This document shows positions 12,478 through 23,290 of a DNA stretch of 64,000 nucleotides, one piece after another; position 1 is the first letter of the stretch, and each line of letters begins with the position of its first letter. A program made the translations under genes and the position numbers. Origin of the DNA: Halictus rubicundus (Eukaryota > Arthropoda > Insecta > Hymenoptera > Halictidae); assembly GCF_050948215.1 (NCBI RefSeq), contig NC_135149.1:8909001-8973000 (forward strand), given 5' to 3'. The notes beneath the pieces are model-generated. The model was not told where the DNA came from. It ran no database searches and worked only from the letters and a program-made list of their open reading frames with translations.

Positions 12478-12515
12478 GCTTTTAAACGAAAAATTGAACG
12501 TGGCCGGGAAGTCCC
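12478..12515 (-). promoter_or_regulatory. NF-kB site and TATA-like box upstream of PGRP-LB-like gene
   Basis: On the minus strand a near-canonical kB site GGGACTTCCC (12506-12515) lies about 94 bp upstream of the ATG. It is followed about 20 bp later by TTTAAAAG (near 12480) and then an ACAGTTACA initiator-like sequence near 12453. Spacing of TATA-like box to initiator is about 30 bp. This suggests direct induction by Toll/Imd transcription factors. Confidence 0.6.
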
Positions 12516-13700
12516 TCGAAGGAGTACGTTGGGTCTTTTAACCCTCTCCCTCTACGGGTCGTTGTGTCGCGAAAAAGAGCACAATCCGCGCGAATTTTGT
12601 TTCTCGTATAAAATGGGTCTTGGACTGCACCGACATCTCGTCGGCGCCCAAAAGGAAAATATCGTTTCGTAATCTGCGTCGGATGAAAAATCGACAAGAT
12701 AATAGGTATAATGAGAAATGGCGTGCGATAAGATACACATTCGATAATTACAGGTCCGTTAATGGTCATCATGAACTTGCATTCGATAATTGACACGTTA
12801 CACAACTATCCGCGGGGACAATTACTCGACCGTTTCGTTACGGAATTTATTATTATCCTTCTCTTTCCTTCTTTTTTTTGTTGTTTTGTTCTTCCTTCCG
12901 GAAAGAAAAAGTTTCGAGTTCCATAAAGCGTTATCGCGTGATGTGATCGGAGCTGACGATACGAATGTTTTCCTCGAGGCTCGTGTGTGAATTCGTTAGA
13001 TGAATTTTTGTTGTTGTTATTAATGCACGGACCATTTACCGTGTCAACGATCGGCTGATAACGATTTCGTGTTAATATTATCTATGCTTTATCTCGCTCT
13101 GACACACGCCGCCTGTTTCCCCGAATTCTGACTAATTTTTGCATACGATTTCTATGATAATTGTTTTGCAAGTTGTACCGTCTCATAGTGCTTTATTTCC
13201 TTGAAATTTAAATTGATATTTTAGCAAAATTAATCGTAATTGAAAACTTTTCATTTTCTTCATCTCTTGTTAAATGTTGTATTAGCTATAGATTATTTAT
13301 TAAAGAGTGTAATATGTATTTGAGGAATTAATTAATATCATTTTTTAATAGTTTTATATATAGTGATATTACGTAGTATGTTCTATATCTGTTAAAGATA
13401 ACAACAATGAAGCTCAATGATATTGTTATCAAATCGATTTTAAAATTACTAGTTGTTTCTTCACGTTTACGTTGATCATTTCATTAGATTAGATTACAAA
13501 CACGAAAAACAACAAATGATAAATATACTACTTCGTCGTTTCGCTAAATTGTCATGTGATGATGAAACGTGTAAACATGTTCTCTTTTTAGTTGTAAGGA
13601 CGTCATTTATAATCATTTGTAAAGTCATTATACTATTATTAATAAATTCAATCATTTTAATATTATCAATAAAACAAGTTTATAAATTTATGTTATATAG
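12516..13700. other. Intergenic upstream of PGRP-LB-like gene
   Basis: The first 500 bp are moderately GC-rich and may hold further promoter elements. The rest is AT-rich. No gene recognised. Confidence 0.5.
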
Positions 13701-14556
13701 GGTAAGGGACCCAATTACTGTGGGGGTACCAATTACTGTGTCTGTATTACCCAGTAAACAATTTGCTATGAATTTGGCGCCAAAATTTGTCTACAAATTC
13801 CTATCCATCTGTTTTCGCATTATGCTCGGTATTTGAGTGCAAAGTTTGCGGCCAAAATTCCATGCCAAAGTGATGCCAAACCTTGGCTTCGTTATAGAGG
13901 GCAGGTGAGTCGCACTAAGAGTGGGCCTAACCTTACTCTAAGAGCAAAACCAGGCAAAATCGAAGTAAACCTTTCTGTAGAAGGGAAAACGGAATTAAAT
14001 TATTGAAAATTCATGAAACTTCATATTATATAATTTAGAAGTTTAAATACAATTCCGTTTTCCCTTCAACAATAAAGTTTACAATGTTAGATCCGCTCTT
14101 AGTGCAACCGACCTGCCCTCTATCACGACACCAAGGTTTTGCCCCAATTTGGCATGGAATATTGCCTGTAAACTTTGCACTCAAATTCCGATCCATCTGT
14201 TTCCGCATTTGGCTAGGAATTTACCGACCGGTTTTGGTGCCAAATTCATACAAAACAGGGACCAAATTCTGCTTCAAGCAGGGTTTGGTACCAAATGGAC
14301 AAGTCTTTTGCTCGCAAAGTGTACAAACATAGCGCAAAATTGGTTCGAAGCAGCATTTGGCTAACGCCATTACCCCGTTGGGTAATTATATTTATTTTTA
14401 AAGCATAAAAAACAAATATTAAATTTTTTCCCTTAGAATCAGTTAATATATGCATATGTTATATATCTCTTTTTAAATATTCGTTATGCTTTAAAAATAA
14501 GTATAATTAATATAGGCACAGTAATTGGTACCCCCACAGTAATTGATGCCCCTACA
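13701..14556. mobile_element. Large palindromic MITE with AATTACTGTG terminal repeats
   Basis: The left end has two AATTACTGTG motifs separated by GGGGGTACC; the right end carries the same pair in inverted orientation. The interior is also partly inverted: a segment near 13870 (TTATAGAGGGCAGGTGAGTC) is mirrored near 14110, and GGGAAAACGGAATT near 13983 is mirrored near 14055. No transposase is encoded. It abuts the outer end of the METTL18 5' duplicate that follows. Confidence 0.75.
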
Positions 14557-15060
14557 GTATTTATTAACATTCTCAAAAAACGTATTTGAAAATCGCACAT
14601 GCGTATAAAGTAACGTAGCAGACATAACCTTTGAAAACATTTTCAAATGTATGTTTAAATAATTTGACTAAATTCAGGACTACCTTTCGCGTCATTGTCT
14701 TTTGAAAACTCAAATTTGAACATCTTGATTTTGATATTAGTTCGTATATTCACGTTATGAAAACAGCAGGTAATTGATTAAAATATTATAGCGATGTACA
14801 CTATGATTCACGATAAGTCAGAATTCTACTATAAATAATTTCTCGTCCACAGCGACATCTGAAGTTCATTTAGTGATTGAAATTAAAAAACTGCGAACGT
14901 TTCCTTCGATGATCATTTTTGTAATCCAAAAGTGCAGACGAGGTACAGTAGCAGACAGTAGTAGACCAAACACCCAATGTATTTTTTTGTCGCACGTTCG
15001 CGAGGCTCTAGTGTCCCCTTACCATTTTTGTGTCACATCCTACCGTATCGGTTGAAACTA
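14557..15060 (-). repeat. Left arm of a 12-kb-spaced inverted duplication (METTL18 5' region)
   Basis: From about 14560 to 14930 this is the reverse complement of 26260-26620, about 94% identical by eye over 370 bp. It includes the METTL18 promoter side, exon 1 and the start of intron 1. From 14930 to about 15060 similarity continues at a lower level through a dispersed repeat also present at 26130-26260. Confidence 0.85.
14684..14723 (-). pseudogene. Inverted copy of METTL18 exon 1
   Basis: The 40-nt exon 1 of METTL18 is present intact on the minus strand: ATG at 14723, the same length, and the same splice donor context (AAAG then GTAG). It differs by one residue (Gly5 to Glu). No METTL18 exon 2 is found to the left; a MITE follows instead. 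It may act as a stray promoter and 5' splice donor pointing toward the PGRP genes, or be inert. Confidence 0.75.
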
Positions 15061-15074
15061 TTTTTGTGGAACTA

Positions 15075-15207
15075 GTATCACAGACGAGATGTAGGAGTAC
15101 GCCAGTCTCCTTATTAGACTGCTTCGTGTTGCACGATATGAAATACCGAGAAATCTTAATGAGAATCGAGTATCTTGTATGCTCCGAATAATCATGCATA
15201 AAAGTTA
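15075..15207. repeat. Dispersed repeat, also at 35645-35855
   Basis: Shares GAGAATCGAGTATCTTGTAT and a preceding block (CGAGATGTAGGAGTA, then CGTGTTGCACGATATGAAAT) with 35645-35855. Related sequences in other orientations occur at 14930-15010, 26130-26260 and 32610-32700. Confidence 0.6.
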
Positions 15208-17340
15208 CTTTGGCATGCTTTAAAACATGCTCAAGACATGCTTTAAAAGTTACTCTGTATCTCGAGTACTATTAGCCATTTTTACTAAAAAGATTAGGTG
15301 GTAAGATAGCCAAGAGGGTATTCGGCAGCGTCATTGGTAAGAGGAATTCTTATAATCGTTAAACAAGCAGAGACAATAAATTTATCAGTGTACATTTATC
15401 CATGGTTCAAAAGTTATTCTGTACCTTGAGTTCTATCATCTATCTTTACTAAAAAATTAGATGACAAGATGGTCAAGGGAGTGCTCGTCGACATCATTGG
15501 CGAAAGGAATTGTTATAAACATTTATATTATAACAGGAGGTAAGGTTTATACAAACGGCGAGATGATAAGGCGGTAAATCAAGCGAGCCAAGGACGACGG
15601 GCAGCGGATTAGATATTTTGGAATTTGGGAAACGATGGCCCACGCGACAAGTATGACAACAGACGTAAACAAAAGGTTTACGTTCACCCGAGGCCGGCCT
15701 CGAACTCGACCAGCTGAGCTATTGTCAACGCCGGGACACGGTCGCACCGAGGCAGTTCTTATATGGATGCCATAAACTTTTTGTTTGGTAATCCACATAA
15801 GAACTGTGGTGGCCCGAAATGGTTTTTGCGTTACCGGAGTTACCTGTACGATAAATTAATGCGTGCGAATATTCATGGCTTGAAAGTTCTTCTATATCTC
15901 GGTTTCTATAATTTATTTTTACTAAATAATTAGTTAGCATGATGGTCAAGGGAGTGCTTATCGACATCATTGGCGAAAGGAATTGTTATAAACATTAAAG
16001 AGCCACAAATAACAAATTTTACAGTGAACTGCGTACATAAATTAATGCGTACGAATATTCATGGCTTAAAAGTTATTTTATATCTCGGTTTCTATAATTT
16101 ATTTTTACTAAATAATTAGTTAGCAAGATGGTCAAGGGATTGCTGGTTGATACCATTACCAAAAGAAATTGTTATAAACATTAAACAGTCAGAAATAATA
16201 AATTTTACAGTGAATTGCGTATGATAAATTAATACGTACGAATATTCATGGCTTAAAAGTTATTCTATATCTCGGTTTCTATAATTTATTTTTACTAAAT
16301 AATTAGTTAGCAAGATGGTCAAGGGATTGCTGGTTGGTACCATTACCAAAAGAAATTGTTACAAACATTAAACAGTCAGAAATAATAAATTTTACAGTGA
16401 ATTGCGTACGATAACTTAATACGTACGAATATTTATGGCTTAAAAGTTATTCTATATCTCGGTTTCTATAATTTATTTTTACTAAATAATTAGTTAGCAA
16501 GATGGACAAGGGATTGCTGGTTGATACCATTACCAAAAGAAATTGTTACAAACATTAAACAGTCAGAAATAATAAATTTTACAGTGAATTGCGTACGATA
16601 AATTACTGCGTGCGAATATTCGTAAATTAAAAGTTACTCTGTATTTCGAGTTCTATAATTTATTTTTACTAAATAATTAAATGGCAAGATGGTCAAGGGA
16701 GTACTTATCGACATCATTGGCGAAAAGAATTGTTATAAACATTAAACAGTCAGAAATAATAAATTTTACAGTGAATTACGTACGATAAATTACTGCGTGC
16801 GAATATTCGTAAATTAAAAGTTACTCTGTATTTCGAGTTCTATAATTTATTTTTACTAAAAAATTAAATGGCAAGATGGTCAAGGGAGTACTTATCGACA
16901 TCATTGGCGAAAAGAATTGTTATAAACATTAAACAGTCAGAAATAATAAATTTTACAGTGAATTACGTACGATAAATTACTGCGTGCGAATATTCGTAAA
17001 TTAAAAGTTACTCTGTATTTCGAGTTCTATAATTTATTTTTACTAAAAAATTAAATGGCAAGATGGTCAAGGGATTGCTTGTTGATACCATTACCAAAAG
17101 AAATTGTTATAAACATTAAACAGTCAGAAATAATAAATTTATCAGTGAAATGTGTTCGATAAATTAATACGTGCGAATATTCATGGTTCAAAAGTTACTC
17201 TGTATCTCGAGATCTATTAGGTATTTTTACTAAAAAATTAGATGGCAAGATGGTCAAGGGATTGCTTGTTGATACCATTACCAAAAGAAATTGTTATAAA
17301 CATTAAGCAGCCAGAAATAACAAATTTATCAATAATTACT
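15208..17340. repeat. 187-bp satellite array
   Basis: Head-to-tail monomers carry a landmark GATGGTCAAGGGA at about 15941, 16127, 16314, 16501, 16688, 16875, 17062 and 17249, spaced 186-187 bp. Two or three diverged copies lie at 15208-15530. Two monomer variants alternate: one with GATTGCTGGTTGATACCATT, the other with GAGTACTTATCGACATCATT. The left copies are more diverged, as is usual at array edges. A foreign segment interrupts the array at about 15530-15842. Confidence 0.9.
15530..15842 (-). mobile_element. tRNA-derived SINE-like insertion in the satellite
   Basis: This GC-richer block interrupts the 187-bp monomers. On the minus strand it has an A-box-like TAGCTCAGCTGGT closely followed by a B-box-like GAGTTCGAGGCC, closer than in a real tRNA. 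A hairpin (CAGTTCTTATATGGAT and its complement) lies near 15755-15810. I call it a SINE relic with moderate doubt; clear target-site duplications were not seen. Confidence 0.4.
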
Positions 17341-17756
17341 ATCACGGCGATCGAAGTCTGGCGAAGTTAGTTTGGGGTGGGGGAGTTGCGCACCGCTCAC
17401 CGCGCACCCCACCACGGCGTCCGCGCTCAGTCAGTCAGTCGTGGTGCGCACTCAGGACGGAACGGGAGGGCTCCGGGACCAGAAGGACGAAGGACCTTGC
17501 AGTTGACCAGAGGTTCTCCAGAGCTGCCCTGGCCCACCCTGGCCTACCCTCACCTACCTTCGAGTGGACCAGGGATCCTCCAGAGCTGCAGTGGACATCA
17601 CTGGTCAACCCTGGTCCACCTTAAGCTGGTTCGCGATCAGACAGCGGTTCCTGGAAGCCGTCTCCGCTCACCTTGGTCAACTTTCAACAGCTGGTAAGTG
17701 ACAATACAAATATACATTTTCTATTTTGGTATATGTGTTTATTCAACGAAAGCCGT
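17341..17756 (+). promoter_or_regulatory. GC-rich promoter/5'UTR-like segment ending in a splice donor
   Basis: An abrupt change from AT-rich satellite to GC-rich sequence. It contains three overlapping TCAGTC initiator-like motifs near 17427, a weak degenerate repeat of CCTGGTCCACC-type blocks, and ends near 17692 with CAGCTG followed by GTAAGT, a strong splice donor. There is one long frame (17377-17697) of low complexity that I do not accept as protein. It could be the 5' exon of a non-coding transcript that runs into the palindrome, or the 5' end of a retroelement. Confidence 0.35.
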
Positions 17757-19792
17757 CAATTACACTGTCCAACACCAACAAAATTTTGCAATACCTGTTG
17801 GGTGATTCTTATAGACTTTGTTATCCTAAAACCGAATCTGAAAGTAGAATTGCTCCATCACGCAACGTTTTCGAAAAATTTTGGTTTTTGTAAAAATGCC
17901 CGATTTTGATACGAAACGACGTGTTACGCGAGAAAGTTCAAATTTGAGTCAAGAGATAGAGGGGACTCTCCTCTACATATTCATATAGTCAATTATATTT
18001 TTATGTACTTCCTAATAGTTGTAAATGGTTGTTAAAGTTTGAAGATGTGCCGACGCGGGTACTTTGTACGCTCTATTTTTGTATTTATGTGAAAAATCCT
18101 TTATCTAGCAGGAATTTACTATACAGGAATGCATTCTACAGACATTTCTGGTAAAGAAACCATTCACGAAAAGTATTTGGTTCCCTTAATGTACGAGAAG
18201 GATCAGAAAATGTTAATTGACAGCGTGTGCGCGACGCGTTCGCGCCAGACGGCCATTGCAGCCTTTTCGCGACTCGCCAGGGCCGTCGCTATGCGTAGTC
18301 GACGTTGGTACCACTCAAGTATGTCTTTGCTTACTATGCTTAATTAAATACATTTTTTTTGTCTTTTTGGGTGCCAATCATTACAAAAGATTATAAAAAT
18401 ACGAGTTATATTCACATTTCATTGTGGAAATGCTTAATAAAGAAAAATGAATACAAAAACTTACCTATTTCTGATGTAAACAAATTAAAAATGTTTCCGC
18501 CTTGCTTGACGTTTGTTCCTGGTATCCCGATTTTCAATAATAAGTGTCCAGCAGTAATCAGCAAGCATCCGCACATAAGTCTTTTCCTTTGTAACGTTTT
18601 TCCATTGTTGAAATATCTTGATGAAAGATTAATGCTGGAATTGTATTCCTTGTTTTGATTTTAAAATAATTTCGTCATGAATATAACAAAAACAGTCCGG
18701 CTGATTTATACACTTCCGCGAGATTTTATCGATTTAATCGATTTTATTGATCGAAGTACATAATTAAGACATAGATTGCTCTATATTAAATCGATAAAAT
18801 CTCGCGGAAGTGTATAAATCAGCCGGACTGTTTTTGTTATATTCATGACGAAATTATTTTAAAATCAAAACAAGGAATACAATTCCAGCATTAATCTTTC
18901 ATCAAGATATTTCAACAATGGAAAAACGTTACAAAGGAAAAGACTTATGTGCGGATGCTTGCTGATTACTGCTGGACACTTATTATTGAAAATCGGGATA
19001 CCAGGAACAAACGTCAAGCAAGGCGGAAACATTTTTAATTTGTTTACATCAGAAATAGGTAAGTTTTTGTATTCATTTTTCTTTATTAAGCATTTCCACA
19101 ATGAAATGTGAATATAACTCGTATTTTTATAATCTTTTGTAATGATTGGCACCCAAAAAGACAAAAAAAATGTATTTAATTAAGCATAGTAAGCAAAGAC
19201 ATACTTGAGTGGTACCAACGTCGACTACGCATAGCGACGGCCCTGGCGAGTCGCGAAAAGGCTGCAATGGCCGTCTGGCGCGAACGCGTCACGCACACGC
19301 TGTCAATTAACATTTTCTGATCCTTCTCGTACATTAAGGGAACCAAATACTTTTCGTGAATGGTTTCTTTACCAGAAATGTCTGTATAATGCATTCCTGT
19401 ATAGTAAATTCCTGCTAGATAAAGGATTTTTCACATAAATACAAAAATAGAGCGTACAAAGTACCCGCGTCGGAACATTTTCAAACTTTAACAACCATTT
19501 ACAACTATTAGGAAGTACATAAAAATATAATTGACTATATGAATATGTAGAGGAGAGGCCCCTCTATCTCTTGACTCAAATTTGAACTTTCTCGCGTATT
19601 TAGTTTTTGCGTAACACGTCGTTTCGTATCAAAATCGGGCATTTTTACAAAAACCAAAATTTTTCGAAAACGTTGCGTGATGGAGCAATTCTACTTTCAG
19701 ATTCGGTTTTAGGATGACAAAGTGTATGAGAATCACCCAACAGGTATTGCAAAACTCGAAAAAAGTTTAATTTTGTTGGACAGTGTTATTAT
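17757..19792. repeat. 2-kb near-perfect palindrome (inverted repeat arms about 975 bp)
   Basis: The left arm (about 17757-18737) is mirrored by the right arm (about 18785-19792) around a 48-bp spacer. Identity is very high, but indels and substitutions separate the arms; for example the left arm lacks about 15 bp present near 19598 and differs near 18045. The outer ends carry ACACTGTCCAACA, which also occurs near 39862, so the arms are probably copies of a mobile element in head-to-head arrangement. Short frames inside each arm are duplicated by the symmetry and have no recognised domain. Confidence 0.9.
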
Positions 19793-19856
19793 TTCTGTAT
19801 TTTTAATTCGAATTTGCTTCGGAATTTTTCACAAGTTCCTTTTCTTGAAATTACAT

Positions 19857-20097
19857 TATATTATATTTTTGACATAAAATTGGTATTTTGAAATTTTATT
19901 ATATTATATTTTTGACATAAAATTGGTATTTTGAAATTTTTTTATATTATATTATATTATTGACATAAAATTGGTATTTTGAAATTTTATTATATTATAT
20001 TGTATTTTTTAAATAAATTTGGTATTTTGAAATTACATTATATTTTTTACATAAAATTCGTACTCTGAAATATTATATTTTTAACATAAAATTGGTA
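19857..20097. repeat. AT-rich minisatellite, about 40-50 bp unit
   Basis: Six copies of a unit built from TTATATTATATTTTTGACAT plus AAAATTGGTATTTTGAAATT. The last copy ends in AAATTGGTATT, the same sequence that opens every following hairpin unit, so the two repeats are joined or one grew from the other. Confidence 0.8.
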
Positions 20098-20637
20098 TTC
20101 CTCCGAACGGAGGTCCCTCAGGGGCTCACTCACGGGCCGGGCCCGTGGGTGAGTACGGGTATTAACGAACTCGGGGCGACCCGAGCTTGTAGGTCGTTGC
20201 GTCCCAATTTCGTTCGATTTATTTTTGATTCGGATTGTCCATCTTTCCGATCGAATATTTATTTCTAAACGTTCAAAAGTCCCCCTTGTAAAATTTGTGT
20301 ATATGGTTTAAAATTGGTATTCCTCCGAACGGAGGTCCCTCATGGGCTCACTCACGGATGCGGCCGTGAGTGAGTACGGGTATTAGCGAACCCGGGGCGA
20401 CCCAAGCTTGTAGGTTGTTGCGTTCTAATTTCGCTATATTTATTCTTGATAAAAATTCTTCAACTTTCAAATTAAAAATTATTTCTGAACTTTCAAGAGT
20501 TCTTCTTCTAAAATTTATTTATCTGATTTAAAATTGGTATTCCTCCGAACGGAGGTCTCTCAGGGGGCTCTCTCACGGATGGGGCCGTGGGTGAGTACGG
20601 GTATTGGCGAACCCGGGGCGACCCTAGCCTTTATGTT
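20087..20637 (+). repeat. Three direct 220-bp hairpin units
   Basis: Units start at about 20087, 20308 and 20528 with AAATTGGTATTCCTCCGAAC. Each contains a CCTCC-GAAC-GGAGG hairpin, then a CTCACTCACGG stem paired with CCGTGGGTGAG, then a GCGACCC block, then an AT-rich half with a GAACTTTCAAAAGTTC-type hairpin. The third unit is cut at about 20637 where the large tandem unit begins. Further copies of the hairpin block sit at about 21150 and 23817 inside the large units. Confidence 0.85.
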
Positions 20638-23290
20638 GTCTTCTATTATCTTACAAATAATGAATAAAATCGAGCTAATAGCTGCTCATTTGTAATTTGC
20701 GATAACATTGTGAAATAAAATTTAAGACGTACTGATAATAAAAACTTGTGTGTTTAATTGAATTGTGTGTGTCTGAATTTATTTTAAACTTGCATGGGGT
20801 TGGCCAAAGGTCCTTCCTGCTTTCCTTCGCGCTTTCCTTGTTTACCCTTGGCCCACCTACGCCTTCTTGGCAGCTCCTTTTAATTATTAACCGAAACACA
20901 TACTTCTTGTTTCGGAATACTTTTTCATTCAATAAACATCGTACATTTTTTCTGGATTTCTAATTGAAATTTGCTTCTGAACTTTTTAAAAGTTCCGTTT
21001 CTTAAAATTGCTATGACCCTAGCCTTTATGTCGTTGCGTCCCAATTTCGTTTGATTTATTTTCGATTGGAATTGTTCATCTTTCCAATTGAAATTAATTT
21101 CTGAACTTTCAAAAGTTCTTATTCTAAAATTTATATGTCTGGTTTTAAATTGGTATTCCTCCGAACGGAGGTCCCTCAGGGACTCACTGCTGTGGGTGAG
21201 TACGGGTATTGGCGAACCCGGGGCGCCCCGAAGCGCCACCTCAGTAGATTGAAGTTCTGACTTCATCTACTCTTAGTTTCTTGTCGGTTAGGCCGTACTT
21301 GTGTACGGGGTGGTTTGGCTCTCGTGAGCCGTTAGATTTGCACTCTTGTACATATTAGGTAGGCCGTACTCGTGTACGGGGTTAGTTTGGCTCTCGTGAG
21401 CCTGTTAGATTTGCACTCTTGTGCATATTAGGTAGGCCGTACTCGTGTACGGGGTTAGCTTGGCTCTCGTGAGCTGGTCGTAGGTTGGCTCTCGTGAGCC
21501 GGTTAGATTTGCACTCTTGTGCATATTAGGTAGGCCGTACTCGTGTACGGGGTTAGTTTGGCTCTCGTGAGCCTGTTAGATCTGCACTCTTGTGCATATT
21601 AGGTAGGCCGTACTCGTGTACGGGGTTAGCTTGGCTCTCGTGAGCTGGTCGTAGGTTGGCTCTCGTGAGCCGGTTAGATTTGCACTCTTGTGCATATTAG
21701 GTAGGCCGTACTCGTGTACGGGGTTAGTTTGGCTCTCGTGAGCCTGTTAGATCTGCACTCTTGTGCATATTAGGTAGGCCGTACTCGTGTACGGGGTTAG
21801 CTTGGCTCTCGTGAGCTGGTCGTAGGTTAGCTCTCGTGAGCCGGTGAGATTCGCACTCTTGTGCATATTAGGTAGGCCGTACTCGTGTACGGGGTTAGCT
21901 TGGCTCTCGTGAGCTGGTCGTAGGTTAGCTCTCGTGAGCCGGTGAGATTCGCACTCTTGTGCATATTAGGTAGGCCGTACTCGTGTACGGGGTTAGCTTG
22001 GCTCTTGTGAGCTGGTAGATTTGCACTCGTGTGCATGTTAGGTAGGCCGTACTCGTGTACGGGGTCATCGTTTTGTCTTTATTTCATCGTATTCTTATAC
22101 TTCGTTGTTCCTCCATTGTTTTGTGTCTAATCATTACTAATCTGTTTCAGATTGAGTACAACAGTTGCAGAAATTTATCATCGCACGAAGACGACGCATC
22201 GTACGAAGACTCGTTTCTTCTTCGATTACTTCCGTGTTCCTCCATTTTGTGTCTAATTATTATTAGTCTGTTTCAGTTAAATCACAACAGTTCAGCATGA
22301 TCATCGTCGAACGAAGACAACGAATAGTAAGAAGACGTCACAGTATTTATAAGTTCGTATTAGTTCTCGAGCAATTATTGTGTTAGATTCACTTTGGTAG
22401 TTTCGCTTGTTGATTTGGGTCACAGCCTTCTGCTGTGACCAGTGGTAGCGTCACCCTCGAACCAGAGGCTACTACTCTGGTTCGCTTCTTTCATTTTTCT
22501 TTCTCGTAAATCTGAGCCTTCTGCTCCATTTTTATTTTCTCTGGAATTGTTCAGAGACTTGTCAGATTTAGTTTTTTTTTGGCTCACAATAATTGCTCGA
22601 TTCGAGTGCGTGCGTTAGTTATTAAGCTTGTTTATTAGTATTGTATAAATGTCGAGTAATTATTGCCGTAACTTCACTTTGCTCGGTTCGATTTTTGATT
22701 CCGACACAGCCTTATGCTGTGTCGGACCTTGCTTGTATGTACCAGACCGGTTGGTACCGGTGCTCGGCGTAGATCCATTGAGAGGGATGTTCGAGAGACC
22801 TGTTCACACGTGTAAAATCCTCCCTGCCGTAAGTCCACCCGAGTCGCCTCAACGCTAGTCGTTGCCTGGCGACAGGTGGGTGGGGGAAACTTAGGGTATC
22901 GTTTGAACGCTTCTCTCGACCATTGCTCTTCGTGAGGACACGTCGGGTATCGGTACTGGCTGGAGTTGGTTCTGCAAGCATTGTACGCGTCGCGTCACCC
23001 TCGATCCAGAGCCTTCTGCTCTGGTTCGGTTTTGTTTCTCTCTTTGAAAGAATCAGAGCCTTCTGCCTGATTCGTTTTTAATCTCCCGTGAATCGGAGAC
23101 TTCTTCTCCGACTCACTCCATTTGCTCCGCAATAATTACTCGACATACTCTGCGAAATTTAGTTTCTAAGACTCGAAAGCGTCGTTGTAAGAAAGGGAGT
23201 CAGAAGGAAGCGTATTGAATTCCTTCTGGCTTCCTTTCGGGTCTCTTGTGCAGCAACCTCCTCGTGGTGAGACCCGGGCAATCGATAATA
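20638..23290 (+). repeat. Large tandem hairpin-rich unit, copy 1
   Basis: About 2.65 kb, repeated almost exactly at 23291-25615. Its order is: a junction hairpin half, a T-rich stretch with a CCGAAACA...TGTTTCGG hairpin, one CCTCCGAACGGAGG unit, a short-hairpin minisatellite (21285-22066), then 22067-23290 holding at least ten separate hairpins such as GGTCACAGC-CTTCT-GCTGTGACC and CCGACACAGC-CTTAT-GCTGTGTCGG (split here at the loop). No convincing protein is encoded. Short frames on both strands are by-products of the hairpins. Confidence 0.85.
21285..22066 (+). repeat. Short-hairpin minisatellite, 10 units
   Basis: Ten copies of CCGTAC-TCGT-GTACGG interleaved with GGCTC-TCGT-GAGCC and TGCAC-TCTT-GTGCA. 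Every element is a 5-6-bp perfect stem with a four-base TCGT or TCTT loop. Unit lengths alternate between about 72 and 98 bp depending on whether an extra GAGCTGGTCGTAGG segment is present. Confidence 0.9.

Noticed and set aside
15655..15740. tRNA gene
   Set aside because: The A-box-like and B-box-like motifs are almost adjacent, which does not allow a cloverleaf. A SINE relic is more likely.
18129..19394. Frames of 72 and 99 codons present in both palindrome arms
   Set aside because: The duplication follows from the palindrome. No domain is recognised and composition is like transposon debris.
17757..19792. Palindrome as a simple assembly fold-back artefact
   Set aside because: Arms differ by substitutions and an indel, so they have diverged. 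Long reads are still needed to be certain.
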